5,855 nt of DNA from Terriglobales bacterium (lineage in GTDB: Bacteria; Acidobacteriota; Terriglobia; Terriglobales; Gp1-AA117): the NCBI GenBank assembly GCA_030150795.1, contig JASLFF010000342.1, forward strand, positions 1-5,855, given 5' to 3'. The translations under genes were made by a program, and so were the position numbers. This document shows positions 1 through 5,465 of this stretch, piece after piece. Below the pieces are notes generated by a model that had not been told where the DNA came from, searched no databases, and was given only the letters and a program-made list of their open reading frames with translations. Numbering within the stretch: the first letter of the stretch is position 1; each line of letters opens with the position of its first letter.

Positions 1-239
1 CCCATTTACTCTGCGGGAACGGAGAACATGCTTTCTGCCGCAATGGTCAATGCGTGTGCCCGTGAGATCTGGTTCACTCGAACCTAAGACTTACTGAAAA
101 TCACCTGCCGACCTTCTGCAACGTGAGAGCTGGGTTTTTAGACGCCCAATCGCATTTTGCAGGAGGCTGGCTTTTGGGATTGAGTCGATGTTCGATGAAT
201 TATCCATGCCAGAAAGGCCGGCGGGCTGCGACGAGAAAG
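1..239. other. left-edge stretch without a secure gene
   Basis: All three plus-strand frames are open from the window edge for about 60 to 90 bases. The frame starting at base 1 ends at TAA (85-87) and has the most protein-like composition, ending in REIWFTRT, so it could be the last 28 residues of a gene lying to the left; that is too short to identify. The remainder, to the stop of the zinc-ribbon/HEPN gene at 240, shows no gene with a ribosome binding site and no hairpin followed by a T-run that would act as a clear terminator. Confidence 0.35.
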
Positions 240-869
240 TTAAAGTAGTTTGCGTCTTTCCAGATCCATGTCCCGAAAGATGTTTAGTCCAAAAGATGCA
301 ATCGAGAAGCACCTCTCTGCATCCTTCTTGTCGAAGTGCAGATCGCCCTGATGAGCAATCGCGTTTCGCGGTTTCATGACCACTTTGTGAAAGTCGCCCG
401 ATAGCGATCCAATGTGAAGGCTCGGAAAATTCTGCTGAATCGTTGCTGCCAAGGATGGGGTTGTTTGGACATAAGCTTCGATACCGCCGGGATACAGCAT
501 TTCAGCTACAGCCTTAAATTTTGGAATGAATTTCAACCTCTTCAACTCACTGTCGCACTTAGCCGCGTCGAATTGCTTGCTAGATACTAAGTCTGCGATA
601 CGTGTCCATTTTACGAAAAGGCGTGAGAGTTCACAGTCGAAGGCGAATGCTGCCATTGTGATCGAAAGGGCAAAGTCTGTTTTTTCTTGAAGCTCATACC
701 GACTCCTTTCGAGCAAGAGAAATCCAATGGTAAGATCCAGATCTAAAACGACATAGGCCGTAGTGCTACATCCAGGGCACATCCACTCGAAGGAAGAAGC
801 ATCAACACGGATGCTCTGTTTCCCTTCCGTGCCACAGGGCGCACACTTCATTGGAAGCTCAACCTGCAT
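240..869 (-). CDS. zinc-ribbon protein with C-terminal HEPN-like domain, unknown function
   Basis: This encodes 209 residues, starting at ATG (867-869), preceded by AGGAGG (875-880 on the minus strand) at 5-base spacing, and ending at TAA (240-242). The N-terminus holds two CxxC pairs, C9/C12 and C31/C34, spaced as in a zinc ribbon. The rest is mostly helical in character. Near the C-terminus R168-N169-A170-I171-A172-H173 matches the R-x4-6-H motif of HEPN domains, with R168 and H173 as the expected catalytic or binding pair; the helix around residues 70-90 containing E80 resembles the first HEPN helix. HEPN proteins are often metal-independent RNases in toxin-antitoxin and antiphage systems, but some are inactive and serve as sensors or scaffolds, so activity is not implied. 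No signal peptide or membrane segment is seen, suggesting a cytoplasmic protein. It stands alone: no antitoxin-like partner is adjacent. Composition is more AT-rich than the genes to the right, hinting at transfer. The ORF is secure; the HEPN call is moderate. Confidence 0.8.
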   Translation of the reverse strand: MQVELPMKCAPCGTEGKQSIRVDASSFEWMCPGCSTTAYVVLDLDLTIGFLLLERSRYELQEKTDFALSITMAAFAFDCELSRLFVKWTRIADLVSSKQFDAAKCDSELKRLKFIPKFKAVAEMLYPGGIEAYVQTTPSLAATIQQNFPSLHIGSLSGDFHKVVMKPRNAIAHQGDLHFDKKDAERCFSIASFGLNIFRDMDLERRKLL

Positions 870-1136
870 TCAGCCCTCCTGACGGTAAATAGCCAGATTC
901 AAATTCGTTCAGATCAGAATACGACATGGGGATACATTGGAAAATGACTGTCCACACGATGCCGGACCAATCAGGGCCGCGATCTGGCCGAGACTGCTCG
1001 CCCGTACCCTAAGGCCGCGATTTCATAAAAAGCTCGCCACAAAGTAAGCTATTTCTTCCATAAGTTAGTTTTCAAGGTTTTCTCGGCACTGCTCGTTCGT
1101 TTGCAAACAGTAACAAATCATGGAGGATCTTTCAGA
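870..1136. promoter_or_regulatory. divergent intergenic region between the HEPN-like and metalloprotease genes
   Basis: These 267 bases must carry the promoters of two divergently transcribed genes, since both starts face outward. I could not find a convincing sigma70 -35/-10 pair for either. The best plus-strand pair, TTCATA (1021-1026) and TAAGCT with a 17-base spacer, is poor, and the minus-strand candidates are equally weak. The stretch contains a 9-base direct repeat GGCCGCGAT (975-983 and 1013-1021) and a perfect 10-base palindrome GTTTGCAAAC (1099-1108). No small gene with a ribosome binding site is visible. Confidence 0.45.
1122..1126 (+). promoter_or_regulatory. Shine-Dalgarno site that fixes the metalloprotease start
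   Basis: GGAGG lies 10 bases before ATG 1137-1139. The same frame can be extended upstream to a TTG at 1101, but that would put this site inside the gene and add 12 residues in front of a typical signal peptide, so 1137 is the better start. Confidence 0.7.
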
Positions 1137-3602
1137 ATGAAGCGCGTTGCCGTTTTGGTAGCAATATTTATATTTACTTCCCTTTTGCTCGCGCAGAGTC
1201 CAGCGCACAAAGACCCATCCAAGGCACTTCCTACTATCGCGGAGAAGACCAGCGGCATGCAGGCCAATCCCGGATTTCTTGCGGACTACTGGGACGCGCG
1301 CGAAGGAACGCTCTGGCTGCGCATTGAAAACGCCAGGTTCGAGACGCCATTCATTTTGTACGAATCCCTTCCCAGCGGCGTGGGCTCCAACGATATCGGC
1401 CTCGATCGGGGCGAGCCGGGCGAAAGTTACGTCGTCCATTTTGAGCGCAGCGGTAAACAGGTGTTGCTGGTAGCTGAAAATGAGAATTATCGTGCCGTGA
1501 CGGACGATGCGGATCAGCGAAGCGCCGTGCGGGCGGCCTTCCCGCAATCCGTACTCTGGGGCTTTGAGGTTGGAGCCGAGGATGGTGATGCCGTTCTGGT
1601 TGACGCCACCAAATTCTTTTTGAGTGACGTTCACGGAGTGGCCGCCAGAATCGCCGAGGCCAAGCAGGGCAAATACAAGGTAGAGCCAACTCGCTCCGCT
1701 ATTTACCTGCCGCGAACAAAGAACTTTCCTGAGAACACGGATATTGAGTCGACGCTTACTTTTGTGAGTGAAGAGCCTGGAACTTCCATCAGGCAGATCG
1801 CGCCGGAGCCGCATGCCATCACCGTCCACGAGCATATTTCCTTGATTCAGGCGCCTGCTGCGGGATTTCACACGCGCGCTTACGACCCGCGTTCCGGTTT
1901 TTTCGGAATCCGTTACATGGATTTTGCCGCGCCGGTTGACGAGCCGATCGTAAAGCGCGAGATCGCGCGGCACAGGCTGGCCAAGAAAGATCCATCTGCC
2001 GCAGTCAGCGAGCCGGTGAAGCCGATCATCTACTACGTTGATCGGGCGATACCTGAGCCGATCCGCTCGGCCGTTCTTGAAGGCGTTGGCTGGTGGAACC
2101 AGGCATTTACCGCGGCGGGTTACAAGGATGCTTTCCAGGTCAAGCTGCTCCCTGAAGGCATTGACCCCATGGACGTTCGATACAACGTGGTCGAGTGGGT
2201 GCCACGCTCAACCCGAGGATGGTCCATCGGCAACGCCGTAATCGATCCGCGAACGGGTGAAATCATCAACGGCCATGTGCGTCTTGACGCGCTGCGTATC
2301 CGGCAGGTGTTTCTGATTGCGCAAGGGCTTCTTGATCCATTTGGCAAAGATCCCACGGCGCTTGCCAAGGCCAATGCCATGGCGCTGGCGCGCATTCGCC
2401 AGCTTGCGGCGCATGAAACAGGACACACGCTGGGCTTGATGCACAATTATGCCGCCAGTATCGTCAATCGCGCGTCCGTCATGGACTATCCGCCTCCGAC
2501 AGTCACCGTGGGCTCCGATGGCGTGCCGGATGTTTCAAACGCCTATGCTGTAGGGATCGGTGCATGGGACAAGATTGCCATCACTTACGGATACTGTGAT
2601 TTCCCCGCCGGAACCAATGAAACCCAGGCGCTGGACAAAGTGCTTGATGACGCGTTTGCAAGCGGCCAGCTTTATCTCACTGATCAGGATGCACGTCCGC
2701 TAGGTTCAGCCAGCCCGATTGCGCATCTGTGGGACACCGGCAGCAATGACCTTGACGGTTTGCAGCAAGTGATGGCCTTGCGGCAGGCCGCGCTAAAAAA
2801 TCTTTCAGAAAATGCCATTCGCGAACACACTCCAATGGCCACCCTTGAAGACGTGCTGGCGCCTGTCTATCTTTATCATCGCTACCAGATCACTGCCGTA
2901 GCCAAGTCCATTGGCGGAGTGAATTACACCTTTGATCTTCGCGGACCAAATCGCAAAGATCCTGTAATCGTGCCTGCTGCCCAGCAACGCCAAGCTCTCC
3001 GCGCGATCCTGAAAACGCTTTCGCCGCAGGCGCTCGCCGTCCCTCAACCGCTGCTGAACATCATTCCTCCCAGGCCGCCGGAATATCCCAGTTCGCGGGA
3101 AAACTTCGCGCGCCGGACTTCACCGGCATTTGATTCCCTGGCGCCCGCTGAGGCGGCTGCGGATATCGTCTTGGGCCTGCTGCTTCAGCCTGAGCGTGCC
3201 GAGCGCATGATTGAGTACCATGCCCGTGATGCTAACAATCCCGGATTTGACGAGCTGCTGGATGAAGTGCTGGCAACCACCTGGAAAGCTCCGCCTGCGG
3301 CGGGATACAACGGAGCTATTCAACGCACCGCGAACTCGGTTGTGCTCAGCCACTTAATGTCACTCGCGGCAGACGAACATGCTTCCAGCCAGGTGCGGGC
3401 GGTTACGCTGCTGAAGCTTGATGAATTAAAAAAATGGCTTGTCTCGCAGGAAAGCTTGCTGAAGGATGTGCCGGCTCGCGCCGAGTTCTTCTTCGCAAAA
3501 AATCAAATTGATCACTTTGAGAAAAACCCTGCTGAGGTCCATATGACGGCACCGGCCACACCACCTGCCGGCGATCCAATTGGGTCAGACGGCTGGGAGT
3601 AG
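1137..3602 (+). CDS. exported zinc-dependent metalloprotease (met-zincin, DUF5117/DUF4953 type)
   Basis: This encodes 821 residues and ends at TAG (3600-3602). Residues 1-19 form a signal peptide: Lys-Arg, a hydrophobic core, then LLLA with likely cleavage before Q20. There is no lipobox Cys, so the product is probably periplasmic or secreted. Residues from about 70 to 260 fit the DUF5117 region that precedes the protease in this family. The zinc site is H426-E427-T-G-H430-T-L-G-L-M-H436-N437, i.e. HExxHxxGxxHN with H426, H430 and H436 as metal ligands and E427 as the general base. M449 in SVMDYP is the Met-turn that defines metzincins. DPRTGEI at 370-376 is another motif typical of the family. 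The C-terminus is Pro/Gly-rich, as in relatives. Length is near the usual 800-900 residues and every key residue is present, so it should be active; the substrate is unknown. It is transcribed alone, divergent from the HEPN-like gene and convergent with the XRE gene 68 bases downstream. Confidence 0.95.
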   Translation: MKRVAVLVAIFIFTSLLLAQSPAHKDPSKALPTIAEKTSGMQANPGFLADYWDAREGTLWLRIENARFETPFILYESLPSGVGSNDIGLDRGEPGESYVVHFERSGKQVLLVAENENYRAVTDDADQRSAVRAAFPQSVLWGFEVGAEDGDAVLVDATKFFLSDVHGVAARIAEAKQGKYKVEPTRSAIYLPRTKNFPENTDIESTLTFVSEEPGTSIRQIAPEPHAITVHEHISLIQAPAAGFHTRAYDPRSGFFGIRYMDFAAPVDEPIVKREIARHRLAKKDPSAAVSEPVKPIIYYVDRAIPEPIRSAVLEGVGWWNQAFTAAGYKDAFQVKLLPEGIDPMDVRYNVVEWVPRSTRGWSIGNAVIDPRTGEIINGHVRLDALRIRQVFLIAQGLLDPFGKDPTALAKANAMALARIRQLAAHETGHTLGLMHNYAASIVNRASVMDYPPPTVTVGSDGVPDVSNAYAVGIGAWDKIAITYGYCDFPAGTNETQALDKVLDDAFASGQLYLTDQDARPLGSASPIAHLWDTGSNDLDGLQQVMALRQAALKNLSENAIREHTPMATLEDVLAPVYLYHRYQITAVAKSIGGVNYTFDLRGPNRKDPVIVPAAQQRQALRAILKTLSPQALAVPQPLLNIIPPRPPEYPSSRENFARRTSPAFDSLAPAEAAADIVLGLLLQPERAERMIEYHARDANNPGFDELLDEVLATTWKAPPAAGYNGAIQRTANSVVLSHLMSLAADEHASSQVRAVTLLKLDELKKWLVSQESLLKDVPARAEFFFAKNQIDHFEKNPAEVHMTAPATPPAGDPIGSDGWE

Positions 3603-3670
3603 GCGCGGCAAAAATGTTCGATTAGGGGAACCGGGGCGTTCTTGCGTCAGATCGCTCGCTGAAGAAGCGG
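3603..3670. other. convergent gap between metalloprotease and XRE genes
   Basis: Both flanking genes end here. The only structure found is an imperfect 7-bp stem, GATCGCT (3650-3656) against AGCGGTC (3666-3672), with one G-T pair and a 9-base loop, overlapping the XRE stop codon. It has no adjacent T-run on either strand, so it is at best a weak shared terminator. Confidence 0.25.
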
Positions 3671-3958
3671 TCAAACCTGCGCTTTCTTAGTGCCGCTCTT
3701 TTTTTGACCCTTGTACTCGCCCTTTCTTGGCATGCGGTTGGGCACGGGAATCAGCTTATAAAGATCGGCCGGCTTCACGCGTAGATTGTAAGCAACGCGC
3801 ATCATGTATTCGAACGAAATCACTCGTTCGCCGCGTTCGATGCGTCCGATATAGTGACGATTAAAATCGCACAGCTCTGCCAGCCTCTCCTGCGAGAGGT
3901 TGCGGGCCACCCGCAACTCTTTCAATTGTTTGCCGAACAAAACCAATGCGCTGGGCAC
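3671..3958 (-). CDS. XRE-family helix-turn-helix transcriptional regulator
   Basis: From GTG 3956-3958 this encodes 95 residues, ending at TGA (3671-3673). Residues 8-70 form one Cro/C1-type (HTH_3) domain: FGKQLKELR as helix 1, SQERLAEL as helix 2, NRHYIGRIERGER as the recognition helix and its turn, then FEYMMRVAYNL and a final helix in PADLYKLI. A basic tail rich in Lys follows (about residues 75-95). There is no extra sensor or peptidase domain, so it resembles small single-domain repressors and controller proteins, which usually bind DNA as dimers. The start is uncertain. An in-frame GTG at 4013-4015 would add 19 residues with no domain character; neither start has a good Shine-Dalgarno. 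The internal start is preferred because relatives begin just before FGKQLKELR and because the inverted repeats at 4002-4024 then fall upstream. Target genes are unknown; autoregulation is likely by analogy. Confidence 0.88.
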   Translation of the reverse strand: MPSALVLFGKQLKELRVARNLSQERLAELCDFNRHYIGRIERGERVISFEYMMRVAYNLRVKPADLYKLIPVPNRMPRKGEYKGQKKSGTKKAQV

Positions 3959-4001
3959 GCTATAGGGTCTTGCGGCAGTCCTCCAAAATAAACCCCCAGA
4001 C

Positions 4002-4024
4002 TGGTCTACGACCACGCTGGTGGT
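4002..4024. promoter_or_regulatory. overlapping inverted repeats, candidate operator of the XRE regulator
   Basis: Two perfect inverted repeats overlap: TGGTC-TAC-GACCA (4002-4014) and ACCAC-GCTG-GTGGT (4011-4024). Together they give four TGGT/ACCA half-sites in 23 bases, lying 44 bases upstream of the preferred regulator start. Small XRE proteins commonly repress themselves through such dyads. A weak minus-strand -10 (TATTTT, about 3983-3988) would place the repeats near the -35 position. This is inference from pattern and location only. Confidence 0.35.
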
Positions 4025-4028
4025 ACAA

Positions 4029-4059
4029 TTGACTTCCTCTTATTGGGAACGACTATATC
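4029..4059 (+). promoter_or_regulatory. weak plus-strand promoter candidate
   Basis: TTGACT (4029-4034) matches five of six bases of the sigma70 -35 box, and TATATC (4054-4059) matches four of six of the -10. The 19-base spacer is longer than optimal. If used, it would transcribe the structured stretch 4284-4395 as part of a long leader for the lipase. Confidence 0.2.
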
Positions 4060-4384
4060 AGACCATGCATTCAGCAGCTTGATTGGACCGCGGGCAATGG
4101 CGGTTTTTCTTGCGGGCACTTCCACCTTGTTGTCCGCAATGCATGAATTGCCTTGTCCCGGGATGGCGGGAGTTTTATTTGCTCTTATGATGCCGGGGCT
4201 TCTGTTCTCTTACGAATCGGGAATTCATCGATTATTCTCGAAGCGTTCCAAGAGATGCCCCAGGAACTGGCGCAATAAAACTCAAGGAGGCGACCTCACC
4301 GTCCCGCTAACGGTGAACGCCGAGCAGGGAGCCGCCGTGGAGGCGTGGGGGCTGAAAGGCACTCCGCGCCTTTCCTATGCCTGA
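4043..4384 (+). CDS. doubtful small ORF, possible membrane peptide
   Basis: This frame of 113 codons starts at TTG and ends at TGA. I do not recognise the product. Residues from about 19 to 58 are hydrophobic and could form one or two membrane segments (AMAVFLAGTSTLL and GVLFALMMPGLLF), followed by a basic stretch, FSKRSKRCPRNWRN. Against it being a gene: there is no Shine-Dalgarno ahead of the TTG or of the internal ATG at 4097, its 5' part lies antisense to the alternative 5' extension of the XRE gene, and its last 30 codons coincide with strong hairpins. It overlaps the longest possible lipase frame by eight bases, which could be read as translational coupling, but the lipase has a better start downstream. 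It may equally be untranslated leader sequence or a decayed gene. Confidence 0.22.
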   Translation: MGTTISDHAFSSLIGPRAMAVFLAGTSTLLSAMHELPCPGMAGVLFALMMPGLLFSYESGIHRLFSKRSKRCPRNWRNKTQGGDLTVPLTVNAEQGAAVEAWGLKGTPRLSYA

Positions 4385-4395
4385 GAACCCGGCAT
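4284..4395 (+). other. run of hairpins upstream of the lipase gene, possible structured leader
   Basis: An anti-16S-like AAGGAGG (4284-4290) opens the stretch with no start codon at usable distance. Hairpin A pairs GGCG (4289-4292) with CGCC (4318-4321) and, inside it, TCACCGT (4296-4302) with ACGGTGA (4310-4316). Hairpin B pairs CGCC (4333-4336) with GGCG (4342-4345). Hairpin C pairs GAAAGGC (4354-4360) with GCCTTTC (4368-4374) around a 7-base loop. Hairpin D pairs ATGCC (4377-4381) with GGCAT (4391-4395). GGCG and CGCC copies allow alternative pairing between A and B. Hairpin C is terminator-like but lacks a following T-run. I could not match the whole to a known riboswitch or ncRNA family. 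Confidence 0.3.
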
Positions 4396-4407
4396 TTCAA
4401 CAAAGGG

Positions 4408-4436
4408 TTAAAACCGCGGGCTGCGTTTTGTATTAC
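4408..4436 (+). promoter_or_regulatory. candidate sigma70-like promoter of the lipase gene
   Basis: TTAAAA (4408-4413) and TATTAC (4431-4436) each match four of six consensus bases and are separated by exactly 17 bases. Transcription would start near 4443, leaving a leader of about 40 bases before ATG 4482. If real, it excludes the ATG at 4377 as the lipase start. Confidence 0.35.
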
Positions 4437-4471
4437 AGTACTTCCCTACCCATGACAGGCCCATTGTTAAC

Positions 4472-4476
4472 GGAGG
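4472..4476 (+). promoter_or_regulatory. Shine-Dalgarno site that favours the 4482 lipase start
   Basis: GGAGG lies five bases before ATG 4482-4484, the ideal spacing. The in-frame ATGs at 4377 and 4452 have no comparable site, so 4482 is the best-supported start. The bases also spell Thr-Glu-Ala in the longer frame, so chance cannot be excluded. Confidence 0.55.
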
Positions 4477-4481
4477 CCGAT

Positions 4482-5360
4482 ATGAACGGCGCAATCGCTT
4501 ATAGTCCTAAAAAAGACGACCTGTATTATCCCTGCAAGAATGCCATGTTCTTTCCCGCAGGCGCACCACAATCTGACGCGGCCCTTTGCGCAGAGCTGTC
4601 GCGCTTGGCCTATTGCCAGTCCGATGGGAATTTTGCTTTGAATCAAGCCAGAATCACCACTGAACTGGGCAAGATCGGTTTTACCCCCGCCGGTTTTTTT
4701 GAGAGCCAGGGAAAGCCGCAAGGCAGAGGCACACATTGCTTTGTGGCCGTAAGCAAGGACCAGAAGCTGGCCGTGGTGGCCTTTCGCGGAACGGACAAAG
4801 ATGATCCTACTGACCTGGCTGACGATGGCAATGCGCTGAAGATTCCGTGGGAGCGCGGAGGCAAAGTGCATGCCGGGTTCGCGGGGGCGCTGGCAGACGT
4901 GCGTCCTGAGCTTGAGAAAGCGCTCCAGAGCCTCCCCGGACGCGTGCTCTTTACCGGGCATAGTCTGGGCGCAGCTCTGGCCACGTTGCTGGCCGGCATC
5001 AAGGCCCCGGATGCGCTCTATACCTTTGGCTCGCCGCTGGTGGGCGATGCAGATTTTGTGGCTACGCTTAAGAACGTGAAAAATTTCCGCTACGTGGATT
5101 GTTGTGACATTGTGACCAGGATTCCGCCGAAAGCGCTGGGATACATGCATCTGGGCGAGCCGTATTACATTGCTCAGGACCGCAGTGTAACCTTTAATCC
5201 AGGTGACGACTTCATCAAGCACGACCGGTTCGATGCTTTTCTCGAATACCCGTTCAAGTATGAGGCATGGAGGAAAGAGAATGTAGGTGTGCGCGAACTG
5301 GCCGATCACACGCCGGTGAACTATGTTTCAGCGGTGACAGCCGCAAAGCCTCCGGCTTAG
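4482..5360 (+). CDS. class 3 lipase family protein (alpha/beta hydrolase)
   Basis: From ATG 4482 this encodes 292 residues, ending at TAG (5358-5360). It fits the Lipase_3 family, which hydrolyses acylglycerols or related esters. VVAFRGT (98-104) is the strand and oxyanion-loop motif; KVHAGF (128-133) is the conserved H-x-GF; GHSLG (159-163) is the nucleophile elbow with Ser161; TFGSP (181-185) follows it. Asp209 in DIVTRIPP is the likely catalytic acid, and His276 in ADHTPVNY the catalytic base, so the triad is complete. No signal peptide, lipobox or membrane anchor is seen from any of the three in-frame ATGs (4377, 4452, 4482), so the enzyme looks cytoplasmic or leaves by a route not visible here. 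Starting at 4452 would add 10 residues and at 4377 would add 35; the Shine-Dalgarno site favours 4482. It probably has its own promoter. A short stem AAGCC-TCC-GGCTT (5346-5358) overlaps the stop but has no T-run. Substrate is unknown. Confidence 0.92.
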   Translation: MNGAIAYSPKKDDLYYPCKNAMFFPAGAPQSDAALCAELSRLAYCQSDGNFALNQARITTELGKIGFTPAGFFESQGKPQGRGTHCFVAVSKDQKLAVVAFRGTDKDDPTDLADDGNALKIPWERGGKVHAGFAGALADVRPELEKALQSLPGRVLFTGHSLGAALATLLAGIKAPDALYTFGSPLVGDADFVATLKNVKNFRYVDCCDIVTRIPPKALGYMHLGEPYYIAQDRSVTFNPGDDFIKHDRFDAFLEYPFKYEAWRKENVGVRELADHTPVNYVSAVTAAKPPA

Positions 5361-5465
5361 CTCCTCCGCGATGTCAGACGATAGTGATGCGAATGTTAAC
5401 GGGGCGCGAACACGTGTTTAAGCACCACGCACTTTCCATCTGCTGAGCGATTCCCCGCTCGCATT
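5361..5465. other. convergent gap between lipase and DUF71 genes
   Basis: This gap separates two genes whose stops face each other. It contains a 10-base palindrome AACACGTGTT (5409-5418) and a 5-bp stem GAGCG/CGCTC around ATTCCC (about 5445-5460) just beyond the minus-strand stop. Neither is followed by a T-run, so no confident intrinsic terminator is called. Confidence 0.25.

Noticed and set aside
91..312. Minus-strand ORF of 73 codons
   Set aside because: It overlaps the 3' end of the well-supported HEPN-like gene in another frame, starts at GTG without a good Shine-Dalgarno, and has no recognisable features.
188..379. Plus-strand ORF of 63 codons
   Set aside because: It lies mostly antisense to the HEPN-like gene, with no ribosome binding site and no protein-like pattern.
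1101..1136. Upstream TTG start for the metalloprotease
   Set aside because: It would add 12 residues before a canonical signal peptide and place the Shine-Dalgarno site inside the coding region.
1065..1973. 302-codon minus-strand ORF antisense to the metalloprotease
   Set aside because: Long antisense frames are expected opposite GC-rich genes; the plus strand carries a signal peptide and family motifs over the same bases, and the antisense product is unrecognisable.
1266..3248. 12-base repeat AATCCCGGATTT at 1266-1277 and 3237-3248
   Set aside because: About one 12-base repeat is expected by chance in this window; both copies encode NPGF inside the metalloprotease and have no other shared flank.
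4296..4395. Resemblance to cobalamin (CCCGC...ACGGTGA) and TPP (CTGAGA...ACCC) riboswitch fragments
   Set aside because: Only short pieces match. The other conserved blocks of both riboswitches are missing, and a lipase is not a typical target gene.
4467..5309. 280-codon minus-strand ORF antisense to the lipase
   Set aside because: The plus strand encodes an intact Lipase_3 triad; the antisense translation has no recognisable motif.
5409..5418. Palindrome AACACGTGTT in the lipase/DUF71 gap
   Set aside because: Several 10-base palindromes are expected by chance in a window of this size, and it lies between two gene ends where an operator has no obvious role.
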